Below are positions 7,457 to 15,645 of a stretch of 64,000 nt of DNA, one piece after another. Each line of letters begins with the position of its first letter. Within the stretch, counting starts at the first letter, position 1. The DNA lies in NCBI RefSeq assembly GCF_008107445.1, contig NZ_VSLD01000003.1, positions 124,001-188,000 on the forward strand, in the 5' to 3' direction. Source of the stretch: Arthrobacter echini. GTDB lineage: Bacteria > Actinomycetota > Actinomycetes > Actinomycetales > Micrococcaceae. Below the pieces are notes generated by a model. The model saw nothing but the letters and a program-made list of their open reading frames with translations. It searched no databases and was not told the DNA's origin. Both the position numbers and the translations under genes were made by a program.

Positions 7457-9271
7457 TCAGTCGCGCATGCGCACAGCCGTCTCACGCAGATACAGGTCCA
7501 CGCGGGCATAGGCGTCGCGGGTGAGCGCTTTCCAGAGTTCCGCGGCGAGCCGTGGATCCTCCTCCTCGATCTCCTGGATGGTCTGCGCGGTGAGGATTTC
7601 CACCCGCGAACGCTCCAGGGCCTTGACCGTGGTCTCCTGGCGGTCGTCACTGCCGAGGGCCAGCTCGCCGAAGGTCATTCCGGCGCTGAGTGTGCTCAAT
7701 TTCAGGCGCTCGCCGGTGGGTCCTGGCGCAGAGGTGAGGATCTTCCCGGACACGATGAAGTACACGCCGCCGAACGACTGCCCCACGCGCCGGACCACCT
7801 GGCCCTTCTCGTAGACGCGTTCTTCCATCCGATGGGTCAGGGCGGCGATGTGGGCCGGCCTCAGCGGACTCAGCGCCGGGCATTGGCCCACCTCCACCTC
7901 GGTCGGCATCAGCAGATCCTCGCCGTACCGCCCGATGAGCTCGTTCTCGCACCACTCGATGGCAGCGGTCCGTGTGTCGAACGTGGGAACCGGGTGGTCG
8001 GCGTCGCTGAACGTCTCGGTGAGCGTACTCTCGCGGTCGATCAGCACCAGTTCGCAGCCCGCATCGAGCAGATTCTGGCGGGCCTCGCCGAGCAGGCGGA
8101 GGGAGACGTCGGCCACCTCGTCCACGCGGCGCAGATCCAGGACCACGTAGGTGATGTCCTCGGACAGGCTGCTGAGTTCGCGCACCATCGATTCCGTCCC
8201 GGCGAACAGCAGGTCGCCGTTGAGCTCGATCACCATGGCACGGTGCCCCTCCGCGCGCAGCACCTCCACGGCCTCGTCCGTGCGCCGGATGCCCGACGGT
8301 GCGGCCGTGATGTCGTAGGTGGCACGGATCGCGGAACGCCCGGCCCGCGCCGCCCTGACGAAGTGCAGCTCCATGTCGCGGGACAGCCGCTGGCTCGCGG
8401 CCACGCCACGGACGCTGCTGCCGTGCTCGTCCAGGGGCGGGGAGTAGACGGCCAGGCCCACCTGACCGGGCAGTACGGCGATGGTCCCGCCGGCCACACC
8501 GCTCTTGGCGGGCATGCCCACGGTCGTGAGCCAGGCCCCGGCGTCGTCGTACATGCCGCACGTGGTCATGACGGAGAGCACGCGCTCGACCGGGAGGAGG
8601 TCCATGACCTGGACGTTCGTCAGCGGGTTGCGGCCCGAGTTGGCGAGCGTCGCGGCCATGACCGAGAGGTCCATGCAGTTGACCATGACCGAGCACTGGC
8701 GGAAGTAGTCCTCGACCACCGGGGTCGGATCGTCCTCGATGATGTCGAAGGAGCGCAGCAGGTAGGCCAGTGCCCGATTCCGGTGGCCGTGCTCGAGCTC
8801 GGAGCGGAAGATCTTCTCGTCCACGCCGAGCTGCCGGCCGGCGAACTGCGAGTAGATGTTGGCGATGCGCTTGAAACGGGTGTTGCCTCCGCGGGATCGG
8901 ATGAGCGAGGTGGCCGTCAGCGCGCCGGCGTTGATCATCGCATTCGACGGGCGGCCACTGCCCGGAGCGAGCGAGATCTCGTTGAACGAGTCACCCGATG
9001 GTTCCACGTCGACCTTCGCATCGACGGCGTCCATCCCCAAATCGGACAGCGCCAGGCCGTAGGTGAAGGGCTTGGAGATCGACTGGATGGTGAACTCCTC
9101 ACGCGTGTCACCGATCTCGTACATGTACCCGTCCACCGTAGTGAGGCAGATGCCGAAGTTGTCGGGGTTGACCGCCGCCATCGCCGGGATGGTGCTGTAG
9201 GGCTTCCCGTCCCGCAGTTCGGAGATCTCCGCGTGGATGAGTTTCAGATAGTTCTCGATCGGAGATTCCAT
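7457..9271 (-). CDS. glsA: glutaminase A fused to STAS and cyclic-nucleotide-binding domains
   Basis: A 604-residue three-domain protein. Residues 1 to about 305 are a serine-dependent glutaminase (L-glutamine to L-glutamate plus ammonia) with the S-x-x-K motif at Ser64-Ile-Ser-Lys67 and NAMINAGAL. Residues about 340-450 resemble a STAS domain (VIELNGDLLFAG, YVVLDLRRVDEVAD). Residues about 465-590 are a cyclic-nucleotide-binding fold (KGQVVRRVG, GVYFIVSGKI, FGELALGSDDRQETTV). The E. coli enzyme has only the first part. The extra domains suggest allosteric control or membrane association, which is inference. It sits just downstream of an amino-acid permease on the same strand, like the E. coli ybaST pair. 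Confidence 0.9.
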   Translation of the reverse strand: MESPIENYLKLIHAEISELRDGKPYSTIPAMAAVNPDNFGICLTTVDGYMYEIGDTREEFTIQSISKPFTYGLALSDLGMDAVDAKVDVEPSGDSFNEISLAPGSGRPSNAMINAGALTATSLIRSRGGNTRFKRIANIYSQFAGRQLGVDEKIFRSELEHGHRNRALAYLLRSFDIIEDDPTPVVEDYFRQCSVMVNCMDLSVMAATLANSGRNPLTNVQVMDLLPVERVLSVMTTCGMYDDAGAWLTTVGMPAKSGVAGGTIAVLPGQVGLAVYSPPLDEHGSSVRGVAASQRLSRDMELHFVRAARAGRSAIRATYDITAAPSGIRRTDEAVEVLRAEGHRAMVIELNGDLLFAGTESMVRELSSLSEDITYVVLDLRRVDEVADVSLRLLGEARQNLLDAGCELVLIDRESTLTETFSDADHPVPTFDTRTAAIEWCENELIGRYGEDLLMPTEVEVGQCPALSPLRPAHIAALTHRMEERVYEKGQVVRRVGQSFGGVYFIVSGKILTSAPGPTGERLKLSTLSAGMTFGELALGSDDRQETTVKALERSRVEILTAQTIQEIEEEDPRLAAELWKALTRDAYARVDLYLRETAVRMRD

Positions 9272-9314
9272 GCTGTCCAGCCTAGGGTGCCGCGCGGTGC
9301 GCTCCGGCCGTCCT

Positions 9315-9330
9315 CCTGCAGCGGTGCAGG
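9315..9330 (-). terminator. short perfect hairpin after the permease gene
   Basis: CCTGCA (9315-9320) and TGCAGG (9325-9330) form a perfect six-pair stem around a GCGG loop, directly next to the stop codon of the APC permease and 44 bp before the glutaminase start. It may attenuate read-through between the two genes. There is no T-run, so the function is uncertain. Confidence 0.3.
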
Positions 9331-10764
9331 TCAGCGCCGCTGGGCCAGCCGATGCAGGAGGCGATCCTCGGCGTCGGGGCCGGCAGCGATCCCGCGGGGA
9401 ATACGCAGCAGGAAGACGATCCCGAGCACCCACCACAGACCGAACAGGATCCACGGGGGAGGCGTGAGCGCCGCGGGCATACCCGGCAGGTACAGGCTGA
9501 GCAGGCCCACGCACAGGACGGCGGCGAGCCAGCCGATCATCTCGCCGCCCCTGCCGCGTCCGCCGACCCGCAACGGCCGGTCCATCCCCGGCTCGCGCCG
9601 CCGCAGGATGACGAACACGAGGGAGACGAGGATGTAGGCCAGCACGATGCTGGGGGCACCGGAGTCGACGAGCCAGCCGAGCATCTCGGTGCCGAAGAAA
9701 GGGGCGGCGAAGGAGAGTGCGCCGATGAAGACGAGCGCGTTGACCGGCGTCCGGTAGCGCGGGTGCAGTACGCCGAACCAGCGCGGCAGCATCCCCGAGC
9801 GCGCCATCGAGTACATCAGTCGGGAGGCTCCCAGCAGCAGCGAATTCCATGACGTGATGATGCCGGCGATCCCGCCGGCGATCAGCACGTTGGCCATGAG
9901 GTCGGAGCCGAACATGGTTCCCATCGCGTCGGCCGTCGCGATGTCGGCGCCCGCCAGGTCGGCGGCAGGCATGGCCGACGACGTCGTCAGGATGGTCATC
10001 ACGTACCAGAGGGTTGCGAGGATCACGGCGACGACGACGAGGCGCCCGATCTGCCGGGCCGGGATGTCCACCTCCTCCGAGGACTGTGGAATGACGTCGA
10101 AGCCGATGAACAGGAAGGGCACCACGACCAGGACGGAGAAGAAGCCGGAGGTGCCTCCCGTGAAGAACGGCTGGATGTTCGCCGGCGACCCGCCGGTGAT
10201 GCTGCCGAGGATCAGGATCAGTCCGATGACGAGCAGGAAGACGACGACGAAGGTCTGCGCCGTCCCGGCGATCTTCACGCCGCGGATGTTGATCACGGTG
10301 ATGACGACCGCTGCGAGTGCCCCGACGAGGGCCCAGGTGAGATGAACCTCGTCGCCGGCCACGGTCCAGAGCGGGATGCGGCTGAGATCGGGGAAGATGT
10401 ACTCGGCGGTCCGGGGCAGCGCCACGGCCTCGAAAGCGACGATGGTGACGTAGCCGCCGGTGATGGCCCAGGAGCCCACGAAGGACCACCGCGGGCCCAT
10501 ACCGCGGAGCAGGAAGTTGTGCTCCCCGCCGGCCTTGGGCATTGCTGCTGTCAGTTCCGCGTAGGTCAGGCCGACGACGCCCATGATCACCCCGCCCGTG
10601 ATCATGGCCAGCACAGCTCCGCCCGTCCCGGCCGAGGCTATCCACCCTCCCGTGAGCACCACCCACCCGAAGCCGATCATGGCGCCGAAGCCCAGTGCGA
10701 GGGCGTCCCAGTTGCCCAGGACCTTCAGGAGGGAGTGTTCCTCGGTGGTCTCCTGTTTCGACAT
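9331..10764 (-). CDS. APC superfamily amino-acid permease
   Basis: A 477-residue integral membrane protein with about twelve helices. The first helix has the APC substrate-site signature GFGAMIGFGWVVLTGGW, followed by GLTYAELTAAMPKAGGEHNF, which resembles the conserved helix-2/3 region of amino-acid permeases and antiporters. It probably moves glutamate, glutamine or a related amino acid across the cytoplasmic membrane; the evidence for this is only the adjacent glutaminase gene. Start ATG 10764 has a GAACGG stretch upstream. It is followed on the same strand after 59 bp by glsA, so one transcript is likely, perhaps weakened by the hairpin between them. Confidence 0.85.
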   Translation of the reverse strand: MSKQETTEEHSLLKVLGNWDALALGFGAMIGFGWVVLTGGWIASAGTGGAVLAMITGGVIMGVVGLTYAELTAAMPKAGGEHNFLLRGMGPRWSFVGSWAITGGYVTIVAFEAVALPRTAEYIFPDLSRIPLWTVAGDEVHLTWALVGALAAVVITVINIRGVKIAGTAQTFVVVFLLVIGLILILGSITGGSPANIQPFFTGGTSGFFSVLVVVPFLFIGFDVIPQSSEEVDIPARQIGRLVVVAVILATLWYVMTILTTSSAMPAADLAGADIATADAMGTMFGSDLMANVLIAGGIAGIITSWNSLLLGASRLMYSMARSGMLPRWFGVLHPRYRTPVNALVFIGALSFAAPFFGTEMLGWLVDSGAPSIVLAYILVSLVFVILRRREPGMDRPLRVGGRGRGGEMIGWLAAVLCVGLLSLYLPGMPAALTPPPWILFGLWWVLGIVFLLRIPRGIAAGPDAEDRLLHRLAQRR

Positions 10765-10824
10765 GACCGTTCCGTTCTCGTGTTGGCCCCGCCGACGTTC
10801 GGCAGCGGCTCCCGGGCCGGGTGC

Positions 10825-10837
10825 ACCTACTGTAGGT
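10825..10837. promoter_or_regulatory. 13-bp palindrome in the divergent promoter region
   Basis: ACCTACTGTAGGT is a perfect palindrome with 6-bp arms around one central base, in the gap between the divergent permease and pentapeptide genes. Read on the minus strand it contains TACAGT, a good -10 for the permease, so a regulator bound here would block that promoter. No cognate regulator is encoded next to it. Confidence 0.35.
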
Positions 10838-10962
10838 CCGCGGAGGCTGCGGTGGAAGGTCGCGACGATCGACGCCAGCACGACCCGGAGACTCGGCCGG
10901 GTGGTTTGATGGACACGCCGCTGCCCCGCCGGATGCAGCACCCTGATGATCGGAGCGAAAAG

Positions 10963-11631
10963 ATGCCACCGCGACCACGCGGCGCCACCCAGGCGCCTCG
11001 GCTGTCCCTGCGACCGCCCCGGGGAATGACCGTGGTCGCGGAGCCCCGCCTGCTTGACGGCGACCACCGCGAAGGGGAGCACTATGAGCGGCTCACCCTC
11101 GACGGCAGGGATCTGGCCGGAATCACGCTGCAGGAGTGCATCCTCGACGGAGTGTCCCTCGACGACACCGAGCTGCGCGGCGCTCGCTTCATCGAGTGCC
11201 GCATCGAGGATCTGTTCGCCCCGGTCTTCCGCGCAGCGCGCAGCAGCTGGCGCGAGACCTCCCTACGCAGCACGCGCTGGGGTTCGGCCGAGCTCTACGA
11301 CAGCCGGTTCGACGGTGTCCACCTCGACGGCGGCAAACTCGACTACGTCAATCTCCGCAGCTCCCAGCTGACCGATGTGCTCATCAGCGGCTGCATCATC
11401 GGGGAGCTGGATCTCTCCGGGGTGAAAGCCACGCGCATGGCCCTGCAGGACTGCACCCTCGGGACGCTGACTCTCGACGGTGCGCAGCTGAAGGAGGTGG
11501 ATCTGCGTACGAGCAGCTTCCGCACCATCAACGGGCTCGATGGTCTGCGTGGTGCGACCGTGGACGACTACCAGCTGCAGCTGCTGGCGCCCTATCTCGC
11601 CGAGAGCATGGGTCTCCGGGTCGAGGGGTGA
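10963..11631 (+). CDS. pentapeptide-repeat-like protein
   Basis: A 222-residue soluble protein dominated by degenerate five-residue repeats with Leu/Phe/Ile at the centre (LDGRDLAGITLQECILDGVSLDDTELRGARF and similar runs to about residue 195). Such repeats fold as a right-handed quadrilateral beta helix. Some members mimic DNA and protect gyrase (MfpA/Qnr), but nothing here identifies that role. ATG 10963 is chosen because GGAG (10952-10955) precedes it by seven bases; in-frame ATGs at 10909 and 10933 have no such site. It converges on the CPBP protease gene, from which it is separated by 22 bp. Confidence 0.75.
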   Translation: MPPRPRGATQAPRLSLRPPRGMTVVAEPRLLDGDHREGEHYERLTLDGRDLAGITLQECILDGVSLDDTELRGARFIECRIEDLFAPVFRAARSSWRETSLRSTRWGSAELYDSRFDGVHLDGGKLDYVNLRSSQLTDVLISGCIIGELDLSGVKATRMALQDCTLGTLTLDGAQLKEVDLRTSSFRTINGLDGLRGATVDDYQLQLLAPYLAESMGLRVEG

Positions 11632-11653
11632 ATGGTCCGTCGGGTTGCCGGCG

Positions 11654-13126
11654 TCATGGTGCCGGAGGCCCTGCCTCCGAGCCGTCCCTCCCTGCGCCCG
11701 GGTATCCCGGCCCGCTGGGGTACGGAGTGCCGGAAGGGTACCCCGGGCCGGGTGGGTGCGCCGGGCCGGAGGGATGCCCCCCGGCCTGCGACTCCTGTTC
11801 CGGCTCCGTACGAGGCCTGCTCGGCGGGGAGCCCGTAACGGGCTGCGGGGCAGGGCGCCCTGCAGCGGTAGCCCCTCCATGCGCAACGTCCTCGGCGCGG
11901 GCCGGCCGGTTTTCCGCAGGAGTGACCGACGTCGGCTGCGCCGTGGATGAGGGCTGCTGACCGGATGCGGGCCGCTGGTCGGCGGTCGGCTGCCGCGCGG
12001 GGTCACGGTGCGCTTGTTCACGGTGTGCGGGGTCGTGGTGCGTGGAATCGTACTGCGTCGGATCGTACTGCTCGGGGTCCCAGGAGACACCAGGCATCGA
12101 CGGCCCGGCAGGCATCGGAAGCCCAGCAGGCGCCAGGGGCTGCCCGCCGGAGCGGTCGTTCCCGCCGTAGGATGGCCCGGCCCAGGCGGGCTGGGGAATC
12201 GGGCGGATCGCAGCGGGCGGAGGAACCGACCGCGTCCGCGAGATCCCGCGCCGCTCCGCGAGGCGGAGGATCACCACGGCGATCACGATCGTGGTGACCA
12301 CGGAGACCACGAGCCCGCCCATGGAGCCCTCCGAGGAGTTCACGTCGACGAGGCCGAGGGCGCCGAGGACGAAGATGGTCATGTTGTTGACGGTGTGGAC
12401 CGCGATCGCGGCTTCCAGGCCGCCGGTCCGCCAGGTGATCCAGCCGGCGAAGACGGCGAAGATCGCCACATCGGTCTGGCCCAAGGGGTCGTAGCCGTGC
12501 CCGAGGACGAAGAGCGGGACGGGCAGCAGGATCGCGAAGGCAGGATGGCGCAGCCAGCTACCGATCGCCTGCATCAGGAACCCGCGGAACACGTACTCCT
12601 CCGCGGCGGCCTGGAACGGGACGGCGAGGATCGACAGGGCGAGCATGAACACCAGCAGCGAGCCGTCCTGCGGCACGGGCACGGCAGCGGACTCGTCCGG
12701 GAAGAAGACGCCGATCACCAAGGACACCACGAGACTGGCGACGAAGACGCCCAGGGCGGCCAGACCGCAGACCAGCAGCCAGCGCCAGCGGATCCGGCCT
12801 GCCACGGACGAGAGCAGACCGATGGGTTTCGGTCCCATGATCAGCACGGCCAGGATGAGGGAGGGGATCATGAGGATCAGCGACGCGAGGGTGAAGGCGA
12901 AGATCGCCGGATCACTCAGATCGATGACCGCGGCGGCATCCAGGTACCGATCGAGGTCCGCCGAGGTTGCGAAGACGACGATCGCGGCCACGACGAGCAG
13001 TGCGATGGTGAAGACCAGGTAGATCGCCGTACCCAGCAGGGCGGTGACGAGCGGCTTCCACCAGCGGTGCTGCGGCCATGAGAGCGCCAGTCGGTGGTAC
13101 TCGTACTGCTGATCGACCTGTTCCAT
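11654..13126 (-). CDS. CPBP family intramembrane metalloprotease with long Pro-rich tail
   Basis: A 490-residue protein. The first 290 residues hold about eight membrane segments with the three CPBP (Abi/Rce1-like) motifs: Glu176-Glu177-x3-Arg181 (EEYVFRG), FVLGHG with His210, and HTVNN with His244/Asn248. Together these form the intramembrane metal site. The remaining 200 residues are a cytoplasmic, low-complexity tail rich in Pro, Gly, Tyr, His and Asp, with repeated DPxxYD/HRDPA and GYPSG-type units. The AGGAG ribosome site overlaps the stop codon of the upstream DUF1275 gene (TAGGAGTCATG), so the two are translationally coupled. Substrate unknown. Confidence 0.85.
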   Translation of the reverse strand: MEQVDQQYEYHRLALSWPQHRWWKPLVTALLGTAIYLVFTIALLVVAAIVVFATSADLDRYLDAAAVIDLSDPAIFAFTLASLILMIPSLILAVLIMGPKPIGLLSSVAGRIRWRWLLVCGLAALGVFVASLVVSLVIGVFFPDESAAVPVPQDGSLLVFMLALSILAVPFQAAAEEYVFRGFLMQAIGSWLRHPAFAILLPVPLFVLGHGYDPLGQTDVAIFAVFAGWITWRTGGLEAAIAVHTVNNMTIFVLGALGLVDVNSSEGSMGGLVVSVVTTIVIAVVILRLAERRGISRTRSVPPPAAIRPIPQPAWAGPSYGGNDRSGGQPLAPAGLPMPAGPSMPGVSWDPEQYDPTQYDSTHHDPAHREQAHRDPARQPTADQRPASGQQPSSTAQPTSVTPAENRPARAEDVAHGGATAAGRPAPQPVTGSPPSRPRTEPEQESQAGGHPSGPAHPPGPGYPSGTPYPSGPGYPGAGRDGSEAGPPAP

Positions 13127-13131
13127 GACTC

Positions 13132-13854
13132 CTACCGTAGTGCGGATTTCTTCACGTTCTCTGAGGCTGCCGCCGCGTGGTCCTGCCGGTACCGGACGTG
13201 CCCGAGCACGGTGACGACGGCGGAGAGCAGCGCCGAGACGGCAATACCCAGCCAGAGGTCCACCCTCAGGGTCAGCGCCCCCACGACGGCGCCCGCCAGG
13301 ATGAGCGCGATCGCCGAGGAGCGTCGCGCCCAGAATAGACTCTTGCCCCCGGCCAGCCGGGAATCGGAGGCGAGCCCGGTGATGGTGGACGTGACGACCA
13401 CGGTGGTGATCTCGGCGACCTTCAGGCGCTTCGCGGTCGCGGCCTGGACGCCCATCATCGTCGCCAGGCCCGACGTCGTGATGCTGCCGAGCAGGTCCTC
13501 GGCGTGGACGTCCACGAGAGCGGTGTACACCGCGACGGCTGCCAGCCCGAGCGTCACCGTGAGGAGGGAGCGCGAGGTGTGGGCGGACCAGCCCTCGGGG
13601 CCCTTGCGCAGGACGCGCCCCGCGAGTGCCGCGCCCACCATGAAGAACACGAGCGCCAGGGCGGGCCGGAGGATCGGCAGGTCCGCGCCACCCACGAAGG
13701 CCATGCCGAGGAGCACCACATTGCCCGTCATGTTGCCGGTGAAGACGCGATCCAGTCCCAGGTAACCCACCGCATCGATCACGCCCGTGGAGAAGGTCAG
13801 GGCAAGCATGAGCCACAGGTGTAGGCGCTCCGTCGGCACCCGATTCTTCCGCAC
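13132..13854 (-). CDS. DUF1275 (YoaK-like) membrane protein
   Basis: A membrane protein of about 240 residues with six hydrophobic segments and the family signature FTGNMTGNVVLLG after the first helix (STGVIDAVGYLGLDRVFTGN). DUF1275 members are uncharacterised inner-membrane proteins, some with a distant likeness to transporters. I favour GTG 13854, which has AAGGA seven bases upstream; an in-frame GTG at 13869 has no ribosome site. It is divergent from the peptide-transport operon, and the palindrome at 13886-13897 overlaps a TATACA that could be its -10, so the GntR regulator could also affect it. Its downstream partner is the CPBP protease gene. Confidence 0.8.
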   Translation of the reverse strand: MRKNRVPTERLHLWLMLALTFSTGVIDAVGYLGLDRVFTGNMTGNVVLLGMAFVGGADLPILRPALALVFFMVGAALAGRVLRKGPEGWSAHTSRSLLTVTLGLAAVAVYTALVDVHAEDLLGSITTSGLATMMGVQAATAKRLKVAEITTVVVTSTITGLASDSRLAGGKSLFWARRSSAIALILAGAVVGALTLRVDLWLGIAVSALLSAVVTVLGHVRYRQDHAAAASENVKKSALR

Positions 13855-13877
13855 AGTGATGTCCTTCACAAAAAAGC

Positions 13878-13929
13878 TTGATCTGTTTGTATACGAAGCC
13901 TACAGTCGGTTCTGCGATTGTATTCAATC
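13878..13929 (+). promoter_or_regulatory. promoter with two palindromic operators before the peptide/GGT operon
   Basis: TTGATC (13878-13883) and TACAGT (13901-13906) are separated by 17 bp and form a good sigma-70-type promoter for the plus-strand operon. TTTGTATACGAA (13886-13897), a near-perfect palindrome centred on GTATAC, lies in the spacer. A second palindrome, GATTG-TATT-CAATC (13916-13929), covers the expected transcription start. Their centres are 31 bp apart, about three helical turns. Both resemble TTGTATACAA-type sites known for FCD-class GntR regulators, and the operon ends with such a regulator gene, so autoregulation is likely. Confidence 0.65.
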
Positions 13930-13979
13930 GAGGAGAGCGTGACCGAAGCAGTTCCTACCCGCCCGTTCGTGAGGAACCC

Positions 13980-15644
13980 ATGCAGTATCCCACTCGCACC
14001 ACAGGCCACCGCAGAACCTCCGGCAGAGCTGCCGGACTACTCGCGGCGGTCGTCGTCGTCGTCACCGTCAGCGCGTGCCAGCCGATCCAGCCATTGCCCG
14101 CCACGGAGGACCGTGAGGACGTGACCTCCGCCCAGGCCGGCACGCAGGCGACCCTGGAGGGCGGGGACCTCGTCATGGCACTCTCCGCCGAGCCGGACCG
14201 GCTCGATCCGACGACGTCGTCCTCCCTCTACACGCGCTACGTCATGCAGACCATGTGCCAGAAGCTGTACGACATCGACGCCGCAGGCGAGATCGTCCCG
14301 CAGCTGGCGACGGCGCTGCCGGAGGTCTCGGAGGACGGCCTGACCGTCACCATCCCACTGCGCACCGATGCCATCTTCGCCGACGGTGTCCCGTTCGACG
14401 CCGAGGCCGTCCGTGCGACCCTCGAGAGGCACCTGACCTTCGAGGGCTCCACGCGGAAGGGCGAGCTCGGGCCGATCAGCGACATCCGCGCCGTCAGTAC
14501 CGACGCGGTCGAGATCACCTACGAGAAGCCGTTCGCCCCGCTCACCGCGGCACTGGCCGATCGGGCGGGCATGATGCTCTCGCCGCAGGCCATCGAGGAG
14601 AAGGGCGCGGACTTCGGCGAGAGCCCGGTCTGCGTGGGTCCGTTCAAGTTCGTCGACCGCGTTCCACAGACCTCCATCTCGGTGGAGCGGGACCCGCTCT
14701 ACTACGACGCCGACAACGTCCACCTCGACACGATCACGTACCGGATCATCACCGATGCCAATATCAGGGCCGCCAATCTGCGCTCGGGGGATGTGCAGGT
14801 GGCGGACACCATCTCCCCGCAGGACGTGGACGCGCTCCTGAAGGAGGACGGCGTCGGTGTGCTCCAGGTCGGATCGCTGGGATATCAAGCCCTCACGGTG
14901 AATGTCGGCAACACCGAGGGTGTGGGAGAACCTCCCGGCACCATCGACACACCCCTCGCCCAGGACAGGGCCGTCAGGATGGCCCTGTCCATGTCCGTGG
15001 ACCGCGGGGCCCTCGTGAACACGGTCTTCAACAGCTGGTTCGAACCGGCGTGCTCACCCATCTCCCCGACGAGCCCCTTCGCCACCGAGGTCAGCGCGGC
15101 GTGTCCACCGTACGACCCCGAGGGCGCGAAGCAGCTGCTCGAGGATGCCGGTGTGGAGGTGCCCTATGCCATCGAGATGCAGGTCACGAACACCCCGGAC
15201 ACCCTGCGCTACGCCCAGGCGCTGCAAGCGGCGGTGAGGGACGGCGGCTTCGAGCTGAAGGTGGTGCCCGTGGAATACTCCACGCTGCTCGATGTGCAGT
15301 CCCGAGGCGACTTCGAGGCGCTGCAGCTCGGCTGGTCCGGCCGCGTGGACCCGCACGGCAACATGTCCAACTTCCTCTCGACCGGCGGGGGCAACAACTA
15401 CTCGGGCTACAGCAGCCCCGCCATGGACGAGCTCCTCGCCAGTGCCGCGCGGATCAACGACGTCGACGAGCGCGCAAAGCTCTACGGCGAGGCCGTCGCC
15501 CTCCTGCAGGAGGACAATCCGATCATCTACCTCTACCGGCAACGCAATCTGACGGCCTACAGCACCGATGTCACCGGTGTGGAGACCTTCACGGACGGCG
15601 TGGTGCACCTCAGCAGTGCGGCCTTCGTCGGGAAGGAGAACTGA
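13980..15644 (+). CDS. peptide ABC transporter substrate-binding lipoprotein
   Basis: A 554-residue extracytoplasmic solute-binding protein of family 5 (oligopeptide/dipeptide/glutathione type). It has a lipoprotein signal: Arg-rich start, hydrophobic run and lipobox VSAC with the lipidated Cys at residue 33. Family features include LDPTTSSSLYTRYVMQTM early in the mature protein and CVGPFKF with VERDPLYYDADNVHLD, the usual mid-protein block. AGGA at 13972-13975 precedes the ATG. It is the first gene of an operon with two permeases, a gamma-glutamyltransferase, a fused ATPase and a GntR regulator, so the ligand may be glutathione or gamma-glutamyl peptides (inference from context). Confidence 0.9.
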   Translation: MQYPTRTTGHRRTSGRAAGLLAAVVVVVTVSACQPIQPLPATEDREDVTSAQAGTQATLEGGDLVMALSAEPDRLDPTTSSSLYTRYVMQTMCQKLYDIDAAGEIVPQLATALPEVSEDGLTVTIPLRTDAIFADGVPFDAEAVRATLERHLTFEGSTRKGELGPISDIRAVSTDAVEITYEKPFAPLTAALADRAGMMLSPQAIEEKGADFGESPVCVGPFKFVDRVPQTSISVERDPLYYDADNVHLDTITYRIITDANIRAANLRSGDVQVADTISPQDVDALLKEDGVGVLQVGSLGYQALTVNVGNTEGVGEPPGTIDTPLAQDRAVRMALSMSVDRGALVNTVFNSWFEPACSPISPTSPFATEVSAACPPYDPEGAKQLLEDAGVEVPYAIEMQVTNTPDTLRYAQALQAAVRDGGFELKVVPVEYSTLLDVQSRGDFEALQLGWSGRVDPHGNMSNFLSTGGGNNYSGYSSPAMDELLASAARINDVDERAKLYGEAVALLQEDNPIIYLYRQRNLTAYSTDVTGVETFTDGVVHLSSAAFVGKEN

Positions 15645-15645
15645 C

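Noticed and set aside
9272-10978. Open frame upstream of glsA in the same frame, opposite no gene but overlapping the permease gene
   Set aside because: It is an out-of-frame reading of the APC permease gene. The glutaminase begins at ATG 9271, where family similarity starts.
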